DNA of 64,000 nt from Xanthomonas sp. F10 (GTDB lineage Bacteria; Pseudomonadota; Gammaproteobacteria; Xanthomonadales; Xanthomonadaceae), in contig NZ_JACHNP010000001.1 of NCBI RefSeq assembly GCF_014206815.1, forward strand, positions 2,446,456-2,510,455, given 5' to 3'. Under the pieces are notes generated by a model. That model did no database searches, was not told where the DNA came from, and saw only the letters and a program-made list of their open reading frames with translations. Both the position numbers and the translations under genes were made by a program. The stretch's first letter is position 1. Each line of letters opens with the position of its first letter. Below are positions 9,501 to 18,670 of the stretch, in pieces.

Positions 9501-9566
9501 GTAGGAGCGGTTTCAACCGCGACAGGCCGTCCTGATGACGCCTGTCGCAGCTTAAGCCGCTCCTAC
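9501..9566. repeat. degenerate type-1 REP inverted pair
   Basis: Same layout as the other type-1 pairs but with substitutions in both arms (GCGGTTTCAACCGCGAC and GTCGCAGCTTAAGCCGC), so it is an older or decaying copy. It lies just after the ferritin-like gene. Confidence 0.8.
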
Positions 9567-9589
9567 GGTCTTTGTTGTCTGACGCGCAA

Positions 9590-9790
9590 AGTTGAAGCCA
9601 AAGCCAAGGCTTTCGCCTTGCGGCGAGTTACTTTTCTTTGCTTGTGCAAAGAAAAGTAACCAAAAGAAAGCACACCCTGCCTCGCGCCCTCCGCGCTGAC
9701 GCGCTCCGGGTCCGCGTCCATCCCGGGGATCCGCGGAAGGGGCATCCTGCCCCTGCCGCGGACGGCGCACATCCATGTGCGCCGCCCTTT
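9590..9790. repeat. structured intergenic element with three strong hairpins
   Basis: In the 558-base gap between the ferritin-like gene and pbpC: a 14-pair hairpin GTTACTTTTCTTTG / CAAAGAAAAGTAAC with a six-base loop (9627-9660); a nested hairpin TCCGCGG / CCGCGGA enclosing AGGGGCA / TGCCCCT (9730-9762); and a ten-pair hairpin CGGCGCACAT / ATGTGCGCCG with a two-base loop (9763-9784). The region looks like a known kind of Xanthomonad dispersed element; open frames across it look spurious. The remainder of the gap (9791-9929) is low complexity. Confidence 0.65.
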
Positions 9791-9929
9791 GGGTGTTTCC
9801 CCGCGATGGCCGCCGCTTCGGAAGGGAACCCGGCAAGTCAAAAGCAAGAGCAAGAGCGACAGCAGCAGCCAAAACCCAGCGACAGCCCCCCCCCACAGGG
9901 GCTCGCGGTTATCGGTGTCCGGGAGCGAT

Positions 9930-9952
9930 GTGGGAGGGACTTCAGTCCCGAC
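9930..9952. repeat. type-2 REP, single copy
   Basis: GTGGGAGGGACTTCAGTCCC followed by GAC is a short self-complementary unit (GGGACT/AGTCCC). It is related to but distinct from type 1, and recurs at 25538, 25614 and four times in 29226-29722. Confidence 0.75.
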
Positions 9953-10034
9953 TGCTTCCGAGGTCGGATCGCCCGCCTACTCTGATCGTCGTGTTGCGTG
10001 ACAGTTGGCTTCTACGAGCGCGCGCCACTGCTGC

Positions 10035-12428
10035 TCAACGCAACACCCGGAACCGCACCTGGGTCCAGGCGCCGTTGCTGGCGAGGGCGGTCAGGGTGTG
10101 GTCGCCGGCGTCGGCAAAGTCGCGCTGGAAGGTGCGCGCGCCCTCGGTGCGGGCGATCCAGCGGCCGTCCAGCAACCAGTCCACCGGCGTGCTCGTGCCC
10201 AGCGCGCGCACCTGCAGGCGCACGCTGGTGCTGCCCGGCGCGCGCGCGAGGGTGGCGCGGTCGTTGAGGCCTTCGATGCGCAAGACGTCGCTGCGGCCGC
10301 GGCCGTCGTCGCGGCAGTCCGGTGACAGCGCCGGCAATTGCCCGGCCTGACGCTCGCTGGCGTGCAGCCACGGCGTCAGCAGCGCCGGCCAGCGCGCCAG
10401 TTCGCGCGTCACCGCCACATGCGCTTGCGCGCAATCCGGCGACAGCCGCAGGCCGCTGTGCGCATCCACCTGCACGGTCTCGCGGCCGGCGCTCCACAGC
10501 CGCGCGTCGCGCTCGGCGAAGGTCGGCGGCACCGCGCCGTCGAGCGCGTACGCGGAGAAGCGGCGCTGGCACAACGACGGCGGGGTCTGCTCGGCGGCGA
10601 TGCCCAGCGGCCAGCACACGTCCACCTGCTGCACCGTCGGCGGCATTGGCCGCGGGGCGTTGTCCCCGCGCCGGCGCGGCAGGCTGTCGATGGTCTCGAA
10701 CATCAGCGGCAAGGCGGTCACCGCGCCGTACTGGCCGGGCAGCGGCGTGCCGTCGGGGCGGCCGACCCAGACGCCGACGGTGTAGCGGCGGGTACTGCCG
10801 ATCGCCCAGGCATCGCGGTAGCCGTAGCTGGTGCCGGTCTTCCAGGCCACCCGCGGGCGCGTGCCGACGTCGAAGGTGCCGATGCCGTAGCCCGGACGCG
10901 GATTGGCCTCGAGCATTTCGCGCACGATCCAGGCCGCGCCGGGCGACATCAGCCGCCGCTCGATGCGCTGGTCGGCGGCGCTGTAGCGCACGTGGCCGGC
11001 GATGCCGTCACGGTTGAGCGCGGCGAAGGCGCCGACCAGTTCCTCCAGCTTCGCGCCGGTGCCGCCGAGGATCAGCGCCAGGTTGGGCGTGCTGCCGCGC
11101 GGGAACCGCAGGCCGATGCCGGCGTTGCTCAGGCGCGCGGCGAAGCGCGCCGGACCGACCCGGTCGAGCAGGTCCACCGCCGGCACGTTGAGCGACAGGC
11201 GCAGGGCGCTGGCGGCGCCGATCGGGCCGTTGAAGGCTTCGTCGAAATTGCCCGGGCGGTAGTCGCCGAAACTCTGCGGCGCGTCGACCAGCAGGCTTTC
11301 CGAATGGATCAGGCCATCGTCCAGGGCCATGCCGTACAGGAACGGCTTGAGCGTGGAGCCGGGCGAGCGCCAGGCCTGCACCATGTCCACGTCGCCGAGC
11401 CGGCGGCGGTCGCCGAACTGCACGGAGCCGATGTAGGCGCGCGCCTGCAGGTCGCGGTTGTCCACCACCAGCAAGGCCGCGGAGGTGCGCTCGGGCAGTT
11501 GCGAGAAGTAGGCGCTGACCCGGTCCTCCAGGGTGCGTTGCAGGTCGGCATCGAGGGTGGAGACGATGTGCGCGGCATGCGGGTGTTGCTGGCGCAGGCG
11601 CTCGGCCAGCAGCGCGGCGTGCAGCGGCGTCTGCAGCGAGCGCGCCACCACCGGTTCGATGCGCGCGTCGTCGACCTGCGCGCGCGGCCACACGCGCAGC
11701 GCGACCATGCGTTCGAGCACCTTGTCGCGCGCCACGCGCGCGGCCTCCGGATGCCGGTCCGGGCGCAGCCGGCTCGGCGCCTGCGGCAGCACCGCCAGCA
11801 GCGCCGCCTCGGCCTGCGAGAGGCGCGCAGCCGGCTTGCCCAGGTAGGCCCAGCTCGCCGCTTCCACGCCTTCGATGGTGCCGCCATAGGGCGCGCGCTC
11901 CAGGTACAACTGCAGGATCTGCCGCTTGCTCAGATGCGCCTCCAGCTGCAGCGCGCGCAGCGCCTGTTGCGCCTTGCCCCACGGCGTGCGCGTGCTGACC
12001 TCGGGCGGCATCAGGATGCGCGCCACCTGCATGGTCAGGGTGGAGCCACCGGAAACGATGTGGCGCGAGAACAGCCACTGCTTGGCCGCGCGCAGCAGCG
12101 CCCAGGGATTGACCCCGGGGTGATGCCAGAACCAGCGGTCCTCGTAGTTCAGCAGCGCCTGCAGATACAGCGGCGACACGCTGTCCGGCGTGGCCGGATA
12201 GCGCCAGACGCCGTTGCCGTCGGCGAAGGCGCGCAGCGGGCTACCGTCGGCGGCCACGACCAGGGTCGAGGTATCGCGCGACTTCGGCAGCGGCAGCGGG
12301 AACGCCAGGTCCAGCAACAACAGGCTCGACAGCAGTGCCACCGTGCCCCAGCGCAGCCACGGCAGCAGGCGCATCCAGCGCCGGGGGCGCCGCGCGGCGT
12401 GCGAGGCGGCGGTGTCGTCCAGTGGCAT
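10035..12428 (-). CDS. pbpC: penicillin-binding protein 1C
   Basis: Bifunctional class A peptidoglycan synthase. The 797-residue product has a membrane anchor at about 21-45 and a GT51 glycosyltransferase domain with catalytic Glu96 in NYEDRWFWHHPG and the GGSTLTMQVAR motif. The transpeptidase domain carries SxxK (SPGSTLKPFLYG), SxN (RLSLNVPAV) and KTGTS; a C-terminal BiPBP_C domain follows. Start at ATG 12428 is chosen because everything upstream in the same frame overlaps a REP element and reads as repeat-derived peptide. In E. coli pbpC is paired with yfhM; here the yfhM homologue lies 8 kb away at 20291-25228. Confidence 0.95.
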   Translation of the reverse strand: MPLDDTAASHAARRPRRWMRLLPWLRWGTVALLSSLLLLDLAFPLPLPKSRDTSTLVVAADGSPLRAFADGNGVWRYPATPDSVSPLYLQALLNYEDRWFWHHPGVNPWALLRAAKQWLFSRHIVSGGSTLTMQVARILMPPEVSTRTPWGKAQQALRALQLEAHLSKRQILQLYLERAPYGGTIEGVEAASWAYLGKPAARLSQAEAALLAVLPQAPSRLRPDRHPEAARVARDKVLERMVALRVWPRAQVDDARIEPVVARSLQTPLHAALLAERLRQQHPHAAHIVSTLDADLQRTLEDRVSAYFSQLPERTSAALLVVDNRDLQARAYIGSVQFGDRRRLGDVDMVQAWRSPGSTLKPFLYGMALDDGLIHSESLLVDAPQSFGDYRPGNFDEAFNGPIGAASALRLSLNVPAVDLLDRVGPARFAARLSNAGIGLRFPRGSTPNLALILGGTGAKLEELVGAFAALNRDGIAGHVRYSAADQRIERRLMSPGAAWIVREMLEANPRPGYGIGTFDVGTRPRVAWKTGTSYGYRDAWAIGSTRRYTVGVWVGRPDGTPLPGQYGAVTALPLMFETIDSLPRRRGDNAPRPMPPTVQQVDVCWPLGIAAEQTPPSLCQRRFSAYALDGAVPPTFAERDARLWSAGRETVQVDAHSGLRLSPDCAQAHVAVTRELARWPALLTPWLHASERQAGQLPALSPDCRDDGRGRSDVLRIEGLNDRATLARAPGSTSVRLQVRALGTSTPVDWLLDGRWIARTEGARTFQRDFADAGDHTLTALASNGAWTQVRFRVLR

Positions 12429-12591
12429 GCGGGCTCCCGATGGAAGCGGCCATTTTGCCTGGTGCGGTGGCGAGGCGGCGAGCGGGGTCGACCCGCCGCG
12501 TAGGGCGTCACCGGCGATCCATGGGGCCGGCGTCGGAACACCGCCAACAGTGCGCGGTTGCCCGCGACGCGATTGGACGCGCGGGTGTGTT

Positions 12592-12655
12592 GTAGGAGCG
12601 GCTTCAGCCGCGACGGGCGTTATCGGAAACCCGTCGCGGCTGAAGCCGCTCCTAC
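12592..12655. repeat. type-1 REP inverted pair
   Basis: Perfect 23-base arms are separated by an 18-base centre, in the 307-base gap between pbpC and the kinase remnant. Apart from this pair I see nothing in that gap. Confidence 0.9.
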
Positions 12656-12735
12656 AACGGCGTGGAGTCTCCCGGAGACGCGCAATGCCAGCACGTTGTG
12701 CAAGGGCGAGATCGCGCCGAACGTCCAACCCCACC

Positions 12736-12933
12736 CTACGCCAGCGGCAGGCGCAGCGTCGCCACGCTGCCGGACGCATCGGTGCGCGCCTCCAGGCGCA
12801 GGCTGTCGCCCTGCGCCTCCAGGATCTGCCGCGACAGCGCCAGGGCGATCCCCGAATCGCCGGGCTTGGTGGTGAAGAACGGCACGAACAGGTTGTCGCT
12901 GGACGGCAGGCCGGGAGCGCCGTTGCGCAGGCG
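12736..12933 (-). pseudogene. histidine kinase C-terminal (HATPase_c) remnant
   Basis: A 65-codon minus-strand frame, closed upstream by an in-frame TAG (12934-12936), reads NLFVPFFTTKPGDSGIALAL then SRQILEAQGDSLRLEA and ends SGSVATLRLPLA-stop. This is the F-box/G2-box end of a sensor histidine kinase ATPase domain. There is no start codon with a ribosome site, and the dimerisation domain, H-box and N-box are missing. The G2 box is eroded: DSGIAL replaces the usual GSGIGL. It is a decayed stub of a two-component kinase; no response regulator is adjacent. Confidence 0.85.
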
Positions 12934-13109
12934 CTATCGGGCGTCGCGCTGCTGCCGGCACCTTAGCGCCCCGGTCACCAGCAGCATGCACAACAAACCG
13001 CGTTAACCCATGGACTCGGCTGCGCGGCGACCGCGACGCGCGCGATCGCCGCGTCCGCAAACAGTCGCGCACCGACCGACTACGGACAGTGGCGCGGCCA
13101 GCTGCGGGG

Positions 13110-14051
13110 TCAGGGCTTTTCCAGCGAGGCGCGATAGCGCAGCAGCGCTTCCGGTTCGTCGGTCTGGAAGGCGCCGATGCCGGCGCGGTACAGCCGCCCC
13201 CACACGGCCTCCGGATCGCGCACCGCATCGGCATCGCCGCCGACGTCGGCGACGAAGCCGTCCCAGAGCGTATTGACCAGCAGCCGCACCTGCCGCTGCT
13301 TGGCCAAGGCCGCCACCGCCGGCAACTGGGCCAGGCGCATCCGCGGCAGTTCGATCGCCACCGGCCGCACCTTGCCGCCGGTCTGGGTGCGCACGGTCTG
13401 CACCAGGTCGTCGGTCCCCGGCGGGTTGAGCAGCACCGGGGTGAAGTTGATCCGGTCGAACGGCGGCATCGATGCCAGGTCCTGGCTGGCGACGCCGACT
13501 TCGGTCTTGACCACCACCTGGCGCTCCATGCCCGCACGGCGCACGGCGTCGACCACCTCTGCGTAGATCGGCGCCTTGACGTCAAGGTTGAGCATGATCC
13601 GGCCCTTGGCGGCGGCCAGCATCTGCTGCAGGGTCACTGGATGCTGGTCGGTGAGCGGCGCATCGGCGCCGCCCTCGTCGTCGCGCAGGCGCAGCCGCGC
13701 CAATTGCGGCCAGGTCAGTTCGGCGACCTTGCCGCTGCCGTCGGTGGTGCGGTCGACGGTGGCGTCATGGAACATCACCAGGGTGCCATCGCCCGCACGG
13801 CGGATGTCGGTTTCCAGCATGTCCACGCCCAACGCCACGCAGCGCTCCAGGCCCAGCAGCGAGTTCTCCGGCGCGTGCCCGGCGAAGCCGTGCGCAGGCG
13901 CAGGATTGTGGCAACCGCGGTGGGCGACGACGAAGATGCCGCCGTCGAGATGGGCCAGGCGCGCCTGGATTGGGGCGATGGCGGCGACGGCCGGGGCCGT
14001 GGCGGTCAGCAGTGCGGCAATGACCGCGCCGCGCGAGAAAAGCAGGTTCAT
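13110..14051 (-). CDS. secreted glycerophosphodiester phosphodiesterase
   Basis: Hydrolyses glycerophosphodiesters to glycerol-3-phosphate and an alcohol. The 313-residue product has a signal peptide (about 1-24, ending AVAA), so it is predicted periplasmic. GDPD motifs: AHRGC with H44/R45, HAPENS with E62/N63, the ETDI metal/acid cluster (LETDIRRAGDGTLVMFHD), and LNLDVK further on. Only 19 bases separate it from the upstream TonB receptor gene, so the two are probably co-transcribed as an uptake/hydrolysis pair. Confidence 0.9.
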   Translation of the reverse strand: MNLLFSRGAVIAALLTATAPAVAAIAPIQARLAHLDGGIFVVAHRGCHNPAPAHGFAGHAPENSLLGLERCVALGVDMLETDIRRAGDGTLVMFHDATVDRTTDGSGKVAELTWPQLARLRLRDDEGGADAPLTDQHPVTLQQMLAAAKGRIMLNLDVKAPIYAEVVDAVRRAGMERQVVVKTEVGVASQDLASMPPFDRINFTPVLLNPPGTDDLVQTVRTQTGGKVRPVAIELPRMRLAQLPAVAALAKQRQVRLLVNTLWDGFVADVGGDADAVRDPEAVWGRLYRAGIGAFQTDEPEALLRYRASLEKP

Positions 14052-14070
14052 GAGAGGTCTCCGACAACGG

Positions 14071-16983
14071 TCACAGCGACGGGGTGAAGCGCAGGCCGAG
14101 CCAGTAGGTGGTCGGCATCGAATAACTGTCCTTCAGCAGGTTCTCGCCGGGGCCGGTGAAGCTGGTGAGACGGCTGTGGGTGACATTGCTGATCTGGCCG
14201 ACCACGCTGAGCTGCTTGCTCACCGCCCAGGTCGCCGACAGGTCCAGCTGCGAGCGCGGCGCCCAGTACAGGTCCTGCCAGGCGATGTTGCTGACGATGG
14301 CGCGCAGCGCCTTGCCCTGGCGGTTGTAGGCCGCACGCAGTTCCACCCCGCCGATGGTGTAGAACAGCGAGGCGTTGGCGGTGTAGTCCGGCTGCCCGAC
14401 CAGGCGATCGACGGTGCGCTGGCGCTGCACCAGGTTGGGCGCGCTGCCGCTGGTGAACGGCACGTCCATGCCGCCGTCGAGCAGGGCCAGGTTGGCGCTG
14501 GCGCCCAGGCCGGACAGCGCCGGCACGCCCGGGAACAGGGTGTTGAGCACCGCGCTCAATTCCAGGCCGCGCACATGCGCCTTGGCGGCGTTGGCCGGGG
14601 TGCTGATCAGCACGTTGGAGTACGTGGTGCCGTTGAAGCTGAACTGGTCGGTGCGCGAGAGGGTGAAGATCTCGTCCTGGATGCGCTTGTCGAATAGCGC
14701 CGCGGCCAGCATGCCGTCGACGTCGTCGGGCAGGCGCCATTCCAGCGACAGGTCCAGGTTGGTGGACACGCGCGGCTTGATGTCGGGATTGCCGATGGTG
14801 ACGGTGACGCCCTGCGCGTTGGGATTGCCCATGTCGCTGCTGTTGACGAAGCCGATCGAGGTGCGCGCGGCATAGGCGTCGTAGGGCGGGCGGCCGAGCG
14901 TGCGGCTGGCGCCGGCGCGCAGGTCGAGGCGGTCGTTGACGTGGTAGGTCATCACCGCGGACGGCAGTACCTTGGCATAACGCGAATCGGTGGGCGCATC
15001 GACGTAGACGTAGTTCCCGCTGGCCACGTCCAGTTGCCGCTGGCGGCCGACCGTGGATTGGTCGGTATGGTCGTAGTGCAGGCCGGCTTCCACATCGAAA
15101 TCGTCGGTACGATAGCCGACCAGGCCGTAGGCGCCGAAGATTTCTTCGCGATGGCTGAAGTTGTCCTGGTTGCTGAAGGCGCTCTGGTCGGTGCGGTTGA
15201 ACGCGCTCAGCGGCGTCGCCTCCAGCACCTGATTGGCCTTGTTCGGATCGATCGCGATCAGGTTCAGGCCCAGGTAGCGCATCGGCGCATTGGACGGCGC
15301 CAGCACGTCGGCAATCTTCAGCGGCGGCGCGCTGCGGTTGGGCTGGTACTCCACGCGGTAGATGTCGAAGCCGGGTTCGTCGCGGGTGTAGCTCAGGCCG
15401 CTGCCGAAGCCGAAACCGCGGTCCATCTCGCCGCGGTTGAAGGCGTAGTCCAGCCGCCCGGTGAGCACCTTGTCGCGCGCATTGCGCTGGTAGTCGGGAC
15501 GCCAGTACAGCAGGCTGTAGTTGTCGTAGTCGTAGTACGCCTGCGCCGACATCGGGAAGCGCTGGTTGAGCGCGGAGGTGTCGTAGTTGAAGCCATAGGC
15601 CGCCGTCGGCACCACGGTGACGCCGGCGCCGGTCTGTCCTGTCGGCACCGCCGCCGGGCGCTGCGCACCGGTGACGTACTTGATCATCTTGATCGGCTCG
15701 GCATAGGTGGCATCGGACCAGGACGCGCGCGCCGACAGCACCTGCCGGTCGTCCGGTCGCCACTCGAAGCCGGTCTGGCCGAGCTTGGTGCGGGTGGTGG
15801 TGATCTGGTTGGAATAGCCCACTTCCACGTCGCCGACCGGGTACGTGCCGCTGGTGGCGGTCTGGTTGTAGACGCGATTGCGGTTGCGCGGATCGAGGAT
15901 GATCTCGTTGCGCTCCATGTTGTCGCGGAAGTAGTAGTAGCCGGCCATGGCGTAGGCCTGGAGGGATGCGCTCAGCCGCGCCTCGAACTTGCCGGTGAGG
16001 CCGTAGCGGTCGCGCTTGTCCATCACGTACCAGTACTTGTCCTGCTGCGGCACGGCCCAGCCATTGCCCAGGTTGCTGCCGCTCTGCAGCGCGCCGGTGC
16101 TGTCGTAGAACCCGTAGTGCACCGTGTCGGTGGTCATGTGGGTTTCGGTGTAGCTGCTCAGCGTCTGGTAGTTGCCGGACAGGGTCAGGCCGTACTCGCC
16201 TTCGCTGCCGAAGGTGCGGCTGCCGGTGGCGAGCAGGCGGTAGCCCGGGTCGTCCTGGTCGCGCGGCTTGCCCACGTCGTTGGCGTGGCCCAGCGAGGCT
16301 TCGGCGGTGAAGAACGGCTTGCCGCCGTTCTCGAACGCGCTGCGGGTCTTGAGGTTGATCGCGCCGCCGGTGGCGTTCGGGTCCAGGTCCGGGGTGAAGG
16401 TCTTGATGACCTGCAGTTCGCTGACCATCGAGGCCGGCAGGATGTCCAGGCGCACGCCACGGGTGATCGAGCCGAGCGTGCCGTTGGGCGTGCCCGGCGA
16501 GGCGACGGTCAGGCCGTCGATGGTGACGTTGTTGTAGGACGGGCCGAGCCCGCGCAGCACCGGGGTGGCGGCTTCGTCGCGCGGATGTTCGTTGTCGGTG
16601 GCCGGCAGCACCGACAGGCCCGGGATGCGGCGCAGCGCCTCGACGATGGTGGTGTCCGGCAGCGCGCGCACGTCGGTGGAGCTGACCACGTCGGTGATGT
16701 TGGTGGCGGCACGCTTGCTTTCGATCGCGGCGGCATTGGCCTTGCGCACGCCGGTGACCTTCACGCTGGACAGCGTGGTGGTGCCGTCGTCGCTGGCGGC
16801 AGCGGGGGGCGCGGTGGTGGGGGTGGTGTCGCCGACGGCCGGCGCGCTGGTCGCCGCGACGGCGCTGGCGTCGGTGGCGACCGTCGCCGTGGTGGACGCG
16901 GCGTCCTGCGCCAGCGCGGCCTGGCAGCTGGCGGCGAGCGCGCAGACGATCAGCACGCGGCGCCGATGGGTGAGTGGTTGCAT
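14071..16983 (-). CDS. TonB-dependent receptor, Xanthomonas-type
   Basis: Outer-membrane beta-barrel for active uptake. The 970-residue product has a signal peptide (about 1-26, ending AALAQ), an Ala/Thr-rich linker, a plug domain starting VKVTGVRKANAAAIESKRAA (a phrase typical of the large Xanthomonad receptor group), LRGLGPSYNNVTIDG, and a long barrel ending in the aromatic strand YWLGLRFTPSL. Ligand is not evident from sequence; the following phosphodiesterase gene suggests a glycerophosphodiester or similar phosphorus/carbon source. An AT-rich palindrome lies upstream at 17003-17015. Confidence 0.92.
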   Translation of the reverse strand: MQPLTHRRRVLIVCALAASCQAALAQDAASTTATVATDASAVAATSAPAVGDTTPTTAPPAAASDDGTTTLSSVKVTGVRKANAAAIESKRAATNITDVVSSTDVRALPDTTIVEALRRIPGLSVLPATDNEHPRDEAATPVLRGLGPSYNNVTIDGLTVASPGTPNGTLGSITRGVRLDILPASMVSELQVIKTFTPDLDPNATGGAINLKTRSAFENGGKPFFTAEASLGHANDVGKPRDQDDPGYRLLATGSRTFGSEGEYGLTLSGNYQTLSSYTETHMTTDTVHYGFYDSTGALQSGSNLGNGWAVPQQDKYWYVMDKRDRYGLTGKFEARLSASLQAYAMAGYYYFRDNMERNEIILDPRNRNRVYNQTATSGTYPVGDVEVGYSNQITTTRTKLGQTGFEWRPDDRQVLSARASWSDATYAEPIKMIKYVTGAQRPAAVPTGQTGAGVTVVPTAAYGFNYDTSALNQRFPMSAQAYYDYDNYSLLYWRPDYQRNARDKVLTGRLDYAFNRGEMDRGFGFGSGLSYTRDEPGFDIYRVEYQPNRSAPPLKIADVLAPSNAPMRYLGLNLIAIDPNKANQVLEATPLSAFNRTDQSAFSNQDNFSHREEIFGAYGLVGYRTDDFDVEAGLHYDHTDQSTVGRQRQLDVASGNYVYVDAPTDSRYAKVLPSAVMTYHVNDRLDLRAGASRTLGRPPYDAYAARTSIGFVNSSDMGNPNAQGVTVTIGNPDIKPRVSTNLDLSLEWRLPDDVDGMLAAALFDKRIQDEIFTLSRTDQFSFNGTTYSNVLISTPANAAKAHVRGLELSAVLNTLFPGVPALSGLGASANLALLDGGMDVPFTSGSAPNLVQRQRTVDRLVGQPDYTANASLFYTIGGVELRAAYNRQGKALRAIVSNIAWQDLYWAPRSQLDLSATWAVSKQLSVVGQISNVTHSRLTSFTGPGENLLKDSYSMPTTYWLGLRFTPSL

Positions 16984-17002
16984 GACAATGTCCCCCGGTA
17001 GA

Positions 17003-17015
17003 TTAAGTAACTTAA
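17003..17015. promoter_or_regulatory. palindrome TTAAGTAACTTAA upstream of the receptor gene
   Basis: A perfect six-base inverted repeat with one central base lies in an unusually AT-rich 35-base stretch, 20-32 bases before the receptor ATG. It is plausibly the promoter/operator of the receptor-phosphodiesterase pair. The regulator is unknown. Confidence 0.4.
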
Positions 17016-17194
17016 AGTTCGTTATTTAATCCCAGGGATATGACGACCCGATGGCGGCGAGCGGAAAGCGCGAAGACATCGCGATCCCCGGAGAGGCGAA
17101 TGGGCCGCCCGTGCTGCGAGGGGCGTTGCGCGCACGCTGCAGCCACGTGCGCCGTGCCGGACACGGCCGAATCAGAGACAGTCTGGCGGGCGCC

Positions 17195-17986
17195 TCAGTC
17201 CGCCGCCGGAGGCACGGCGCGGTGCACCTGCACCGCCTGCGTGGCGAACGCGGCGAGCACGCCGGCCGGGGCGTCGTGTTCGACCACCAGCCGGTCGATC
17301 GCCTCCACGCCGACCACGCGGTGCGCGGCCAGGGTACCGAGCTTGTCGCTGGTCACCACCGCCACGGTCTCGGCGCTGGCCTCGACCATCGCCCGCTTGA
17401 ACACGCTCTCCTCGTCGTCCACGCCCCACAGGCCGCGTTCGGGGTCGATCGCGCAGGCACCGAGGAAGCACAGGTCGGCGCGCAACTGCCGCAGTTGCTG
17501 CAGCGCCTGGGCACCGACCGCCGCGCCGCTGCGCGGATCCAGGCGTCCGCCGATGAGCAGGATCTCGATGCCTTCGCGGCGCAGCAGGAGGTGCGCGATC
17601 TCCGGCGCATTGGTGACCACGCTCAGCCCCTGCCTTGCCGGCAGCGCCGCGGCGATGGCGCTGTTGGTGGAGCCGGCATCGATCAGCAGCCGCTGCCCGG
17701 GCTTGACCAGCGCGACCGCGGCCAGCGCCAGCGCGTGCTTGCGCTCGGCGTGCTCGGCCTGGCGCTGCGGCAACGGCGCGAAGGTCGGGGTAGGCAGCAG
17801 CGCGCCGCCGTAGACGCGCCGGCACAGCCCCTGCGCGGCGAGTTCGCGCAGGTCGCGGCGGATCGAGTCCTCGGACACGGCGAAGCGCTCGGCCAGTTCC
17901 GCCGCCACCACCCGGCCGTGCTCGCGCAGGCGCCGCAGGATCGCCTGTTGCCGCTCCTGCGGCAGAGTATCGCGCTCGCCGCTCAT
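17195..17986 (-). CDS. DeoR/GlpR-family transcriptional regulator
   Basis: The 263-residue protein has an N-terminal winged helix at about 10-60 (AAELAERFAVSEDSIRRDL, RVYGGALLP) and a C-terminal sugar-phosphate sensor domain with the DAGSTNSAIAAAL motif. Such proteins repress sugar or polyol catabolic genes until a phosphorylated metabolite binds. Its ATG overlaps the HAD phosphatase stop codon by four bases (ATGA), and it is last in the MFS-HAD-regulator unit, so it is likely the local autoregulator. The start at 17986 follows from this overlap; the longer open frame is another gene's shadow. Confidence 0.92.
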   Translation of the reverse strand: MSGERDTLPQERQQAILRRLREHGRVVAAELAERFAVSEDSIRRDLRELAAQGLCRRVYGGALLPTPTFAPLPQRQAEHAERKHALALAAVALVKPGQRLLIDAGSTNSAIAAALPARQGLSVVTNAPEIAHLLLRREGIEILLIGGRLDPRSGAAVGAQALQQLRQLRADLCFLGACAIDPERGLWGVDDEESVFKRAMVEASAETVAVVTSDKLGTLAAHRVVGVEAIDRLVVEHDAPAGVLAAFATQAVQVHRAVPPAAD

Positions 17987-18642
17987 GGCGCCGCGGCGTC
18001 GGTGCGCGGCGGCAGCAGGCCCAGCGCGACCAGGTCCTCGCGCAGCGTGGCGGCATCGCGGAACTGCAGCGCGTGCATGCCGGTGGCCGCGGCGGCATGC
18101 ACGTTGCGCGGCGCGTCGTCGATGAACACCGCCCGCGCCGGCGCGATCGCGTAGCGTTCGCACAGCAGCGCGAAGATCGCCGGATCCGGTTTGACCAGGC
18201 GCTCCTCGCCCGACACCAGCACGCCCTCGAACCACTGCAGGAACGGGTAGCGTTCGCGCGCGATCGGGAAGGTCTCGTGCGACCAGTTGGTCAACGCGTA
18301 CAGCCGCACGCCCTGCCCGCGCAGCTCCTCCAGCACCGCCACCGTGGCGTCCATTGCGCCGCCCAGCATCTCCGGCCAGCGCGCGTGGTAGGCGGCGATC
18401 ATCGGCGCATGCGCCGGATGCAGCGCGCTCAGTTCGGCCACGGCGTCGTGCCACGGCCGTCCGGCGTCCTGGCGCTCGTTCCACTGCGGGCTGCACACCT
18501 CGCGCAGGAAGGCCTCCATCGCTGCCTCGTCGTCGAACAGGCGGCGATACAGATGGCGCGGGTTCCAGTCAATCAACACGCCGCCGAGATCGAACACCAC
18601 GGTGTCCAGGGAAGAGGCGGCAGAGAGAGGGGACGACAGCAT
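17983..18642 (-). CDS. HAD-IA family phosphatase-like hydrolase
   Basis: The 219-residue protein has motif I FDLGGVLIDWNP, motif II LTNWS, the motif III lysine in VKPDPAIF and motif IV FIDDAPRN. The residue two positions after the nucleophile Asp is Gly rather than Asp, as in YihX-like sugar-phosphate phosphatases and haloacid-dehalogenase relatives. It probably dephosphorylates a small sugar phosphate; its position between an MFS carrier and a DeoR regulator supports that. Substrate is unknown. Confidence 0.88.
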   Translation of the reverse strand: MLSSPLSAASSLDTVVFDLGGVLIDWNPRHLYRRLFDDEAAMEAFLREVCSPQWNERQDAGRPWHDAVAELSALHPAHAPMIAAYHARWPEMLGGAMDATVAVLEELRGQGVRLYALTNWSHETFPIARERYPFLQWFEGVLVSGEERLVKPDPAIFALLCERYAIAPARAVFIDDAPRNVHAAAATGMHALQFRDAATLREDLVALGLLPPRTDAAAP

Positions 18643-18670
18643 GACAGGCTCCTGCAGGCGAAAGTGGGGA

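Noticed and set aside
9775..10350. 191-codon plus-strand ORF beginning MCAALWVFPRDG
   Set aside because: It begins in the structured repeat and then runs antisense through the 3' end of pbpC; composition is that of a shadow frame.
12429..12779. 117-residue N-terminal extension of pbpC
   Set aside because: The extra sequence lies across a REP pair and reads as repeat peptide; the ATG at 12428 gives a normal anchor and length.
12999..13109. Possible second gene between kinase remnant and phosphodiesterase gene
   Set aside because: No conserved peptide, no ribosome site; high GC only.
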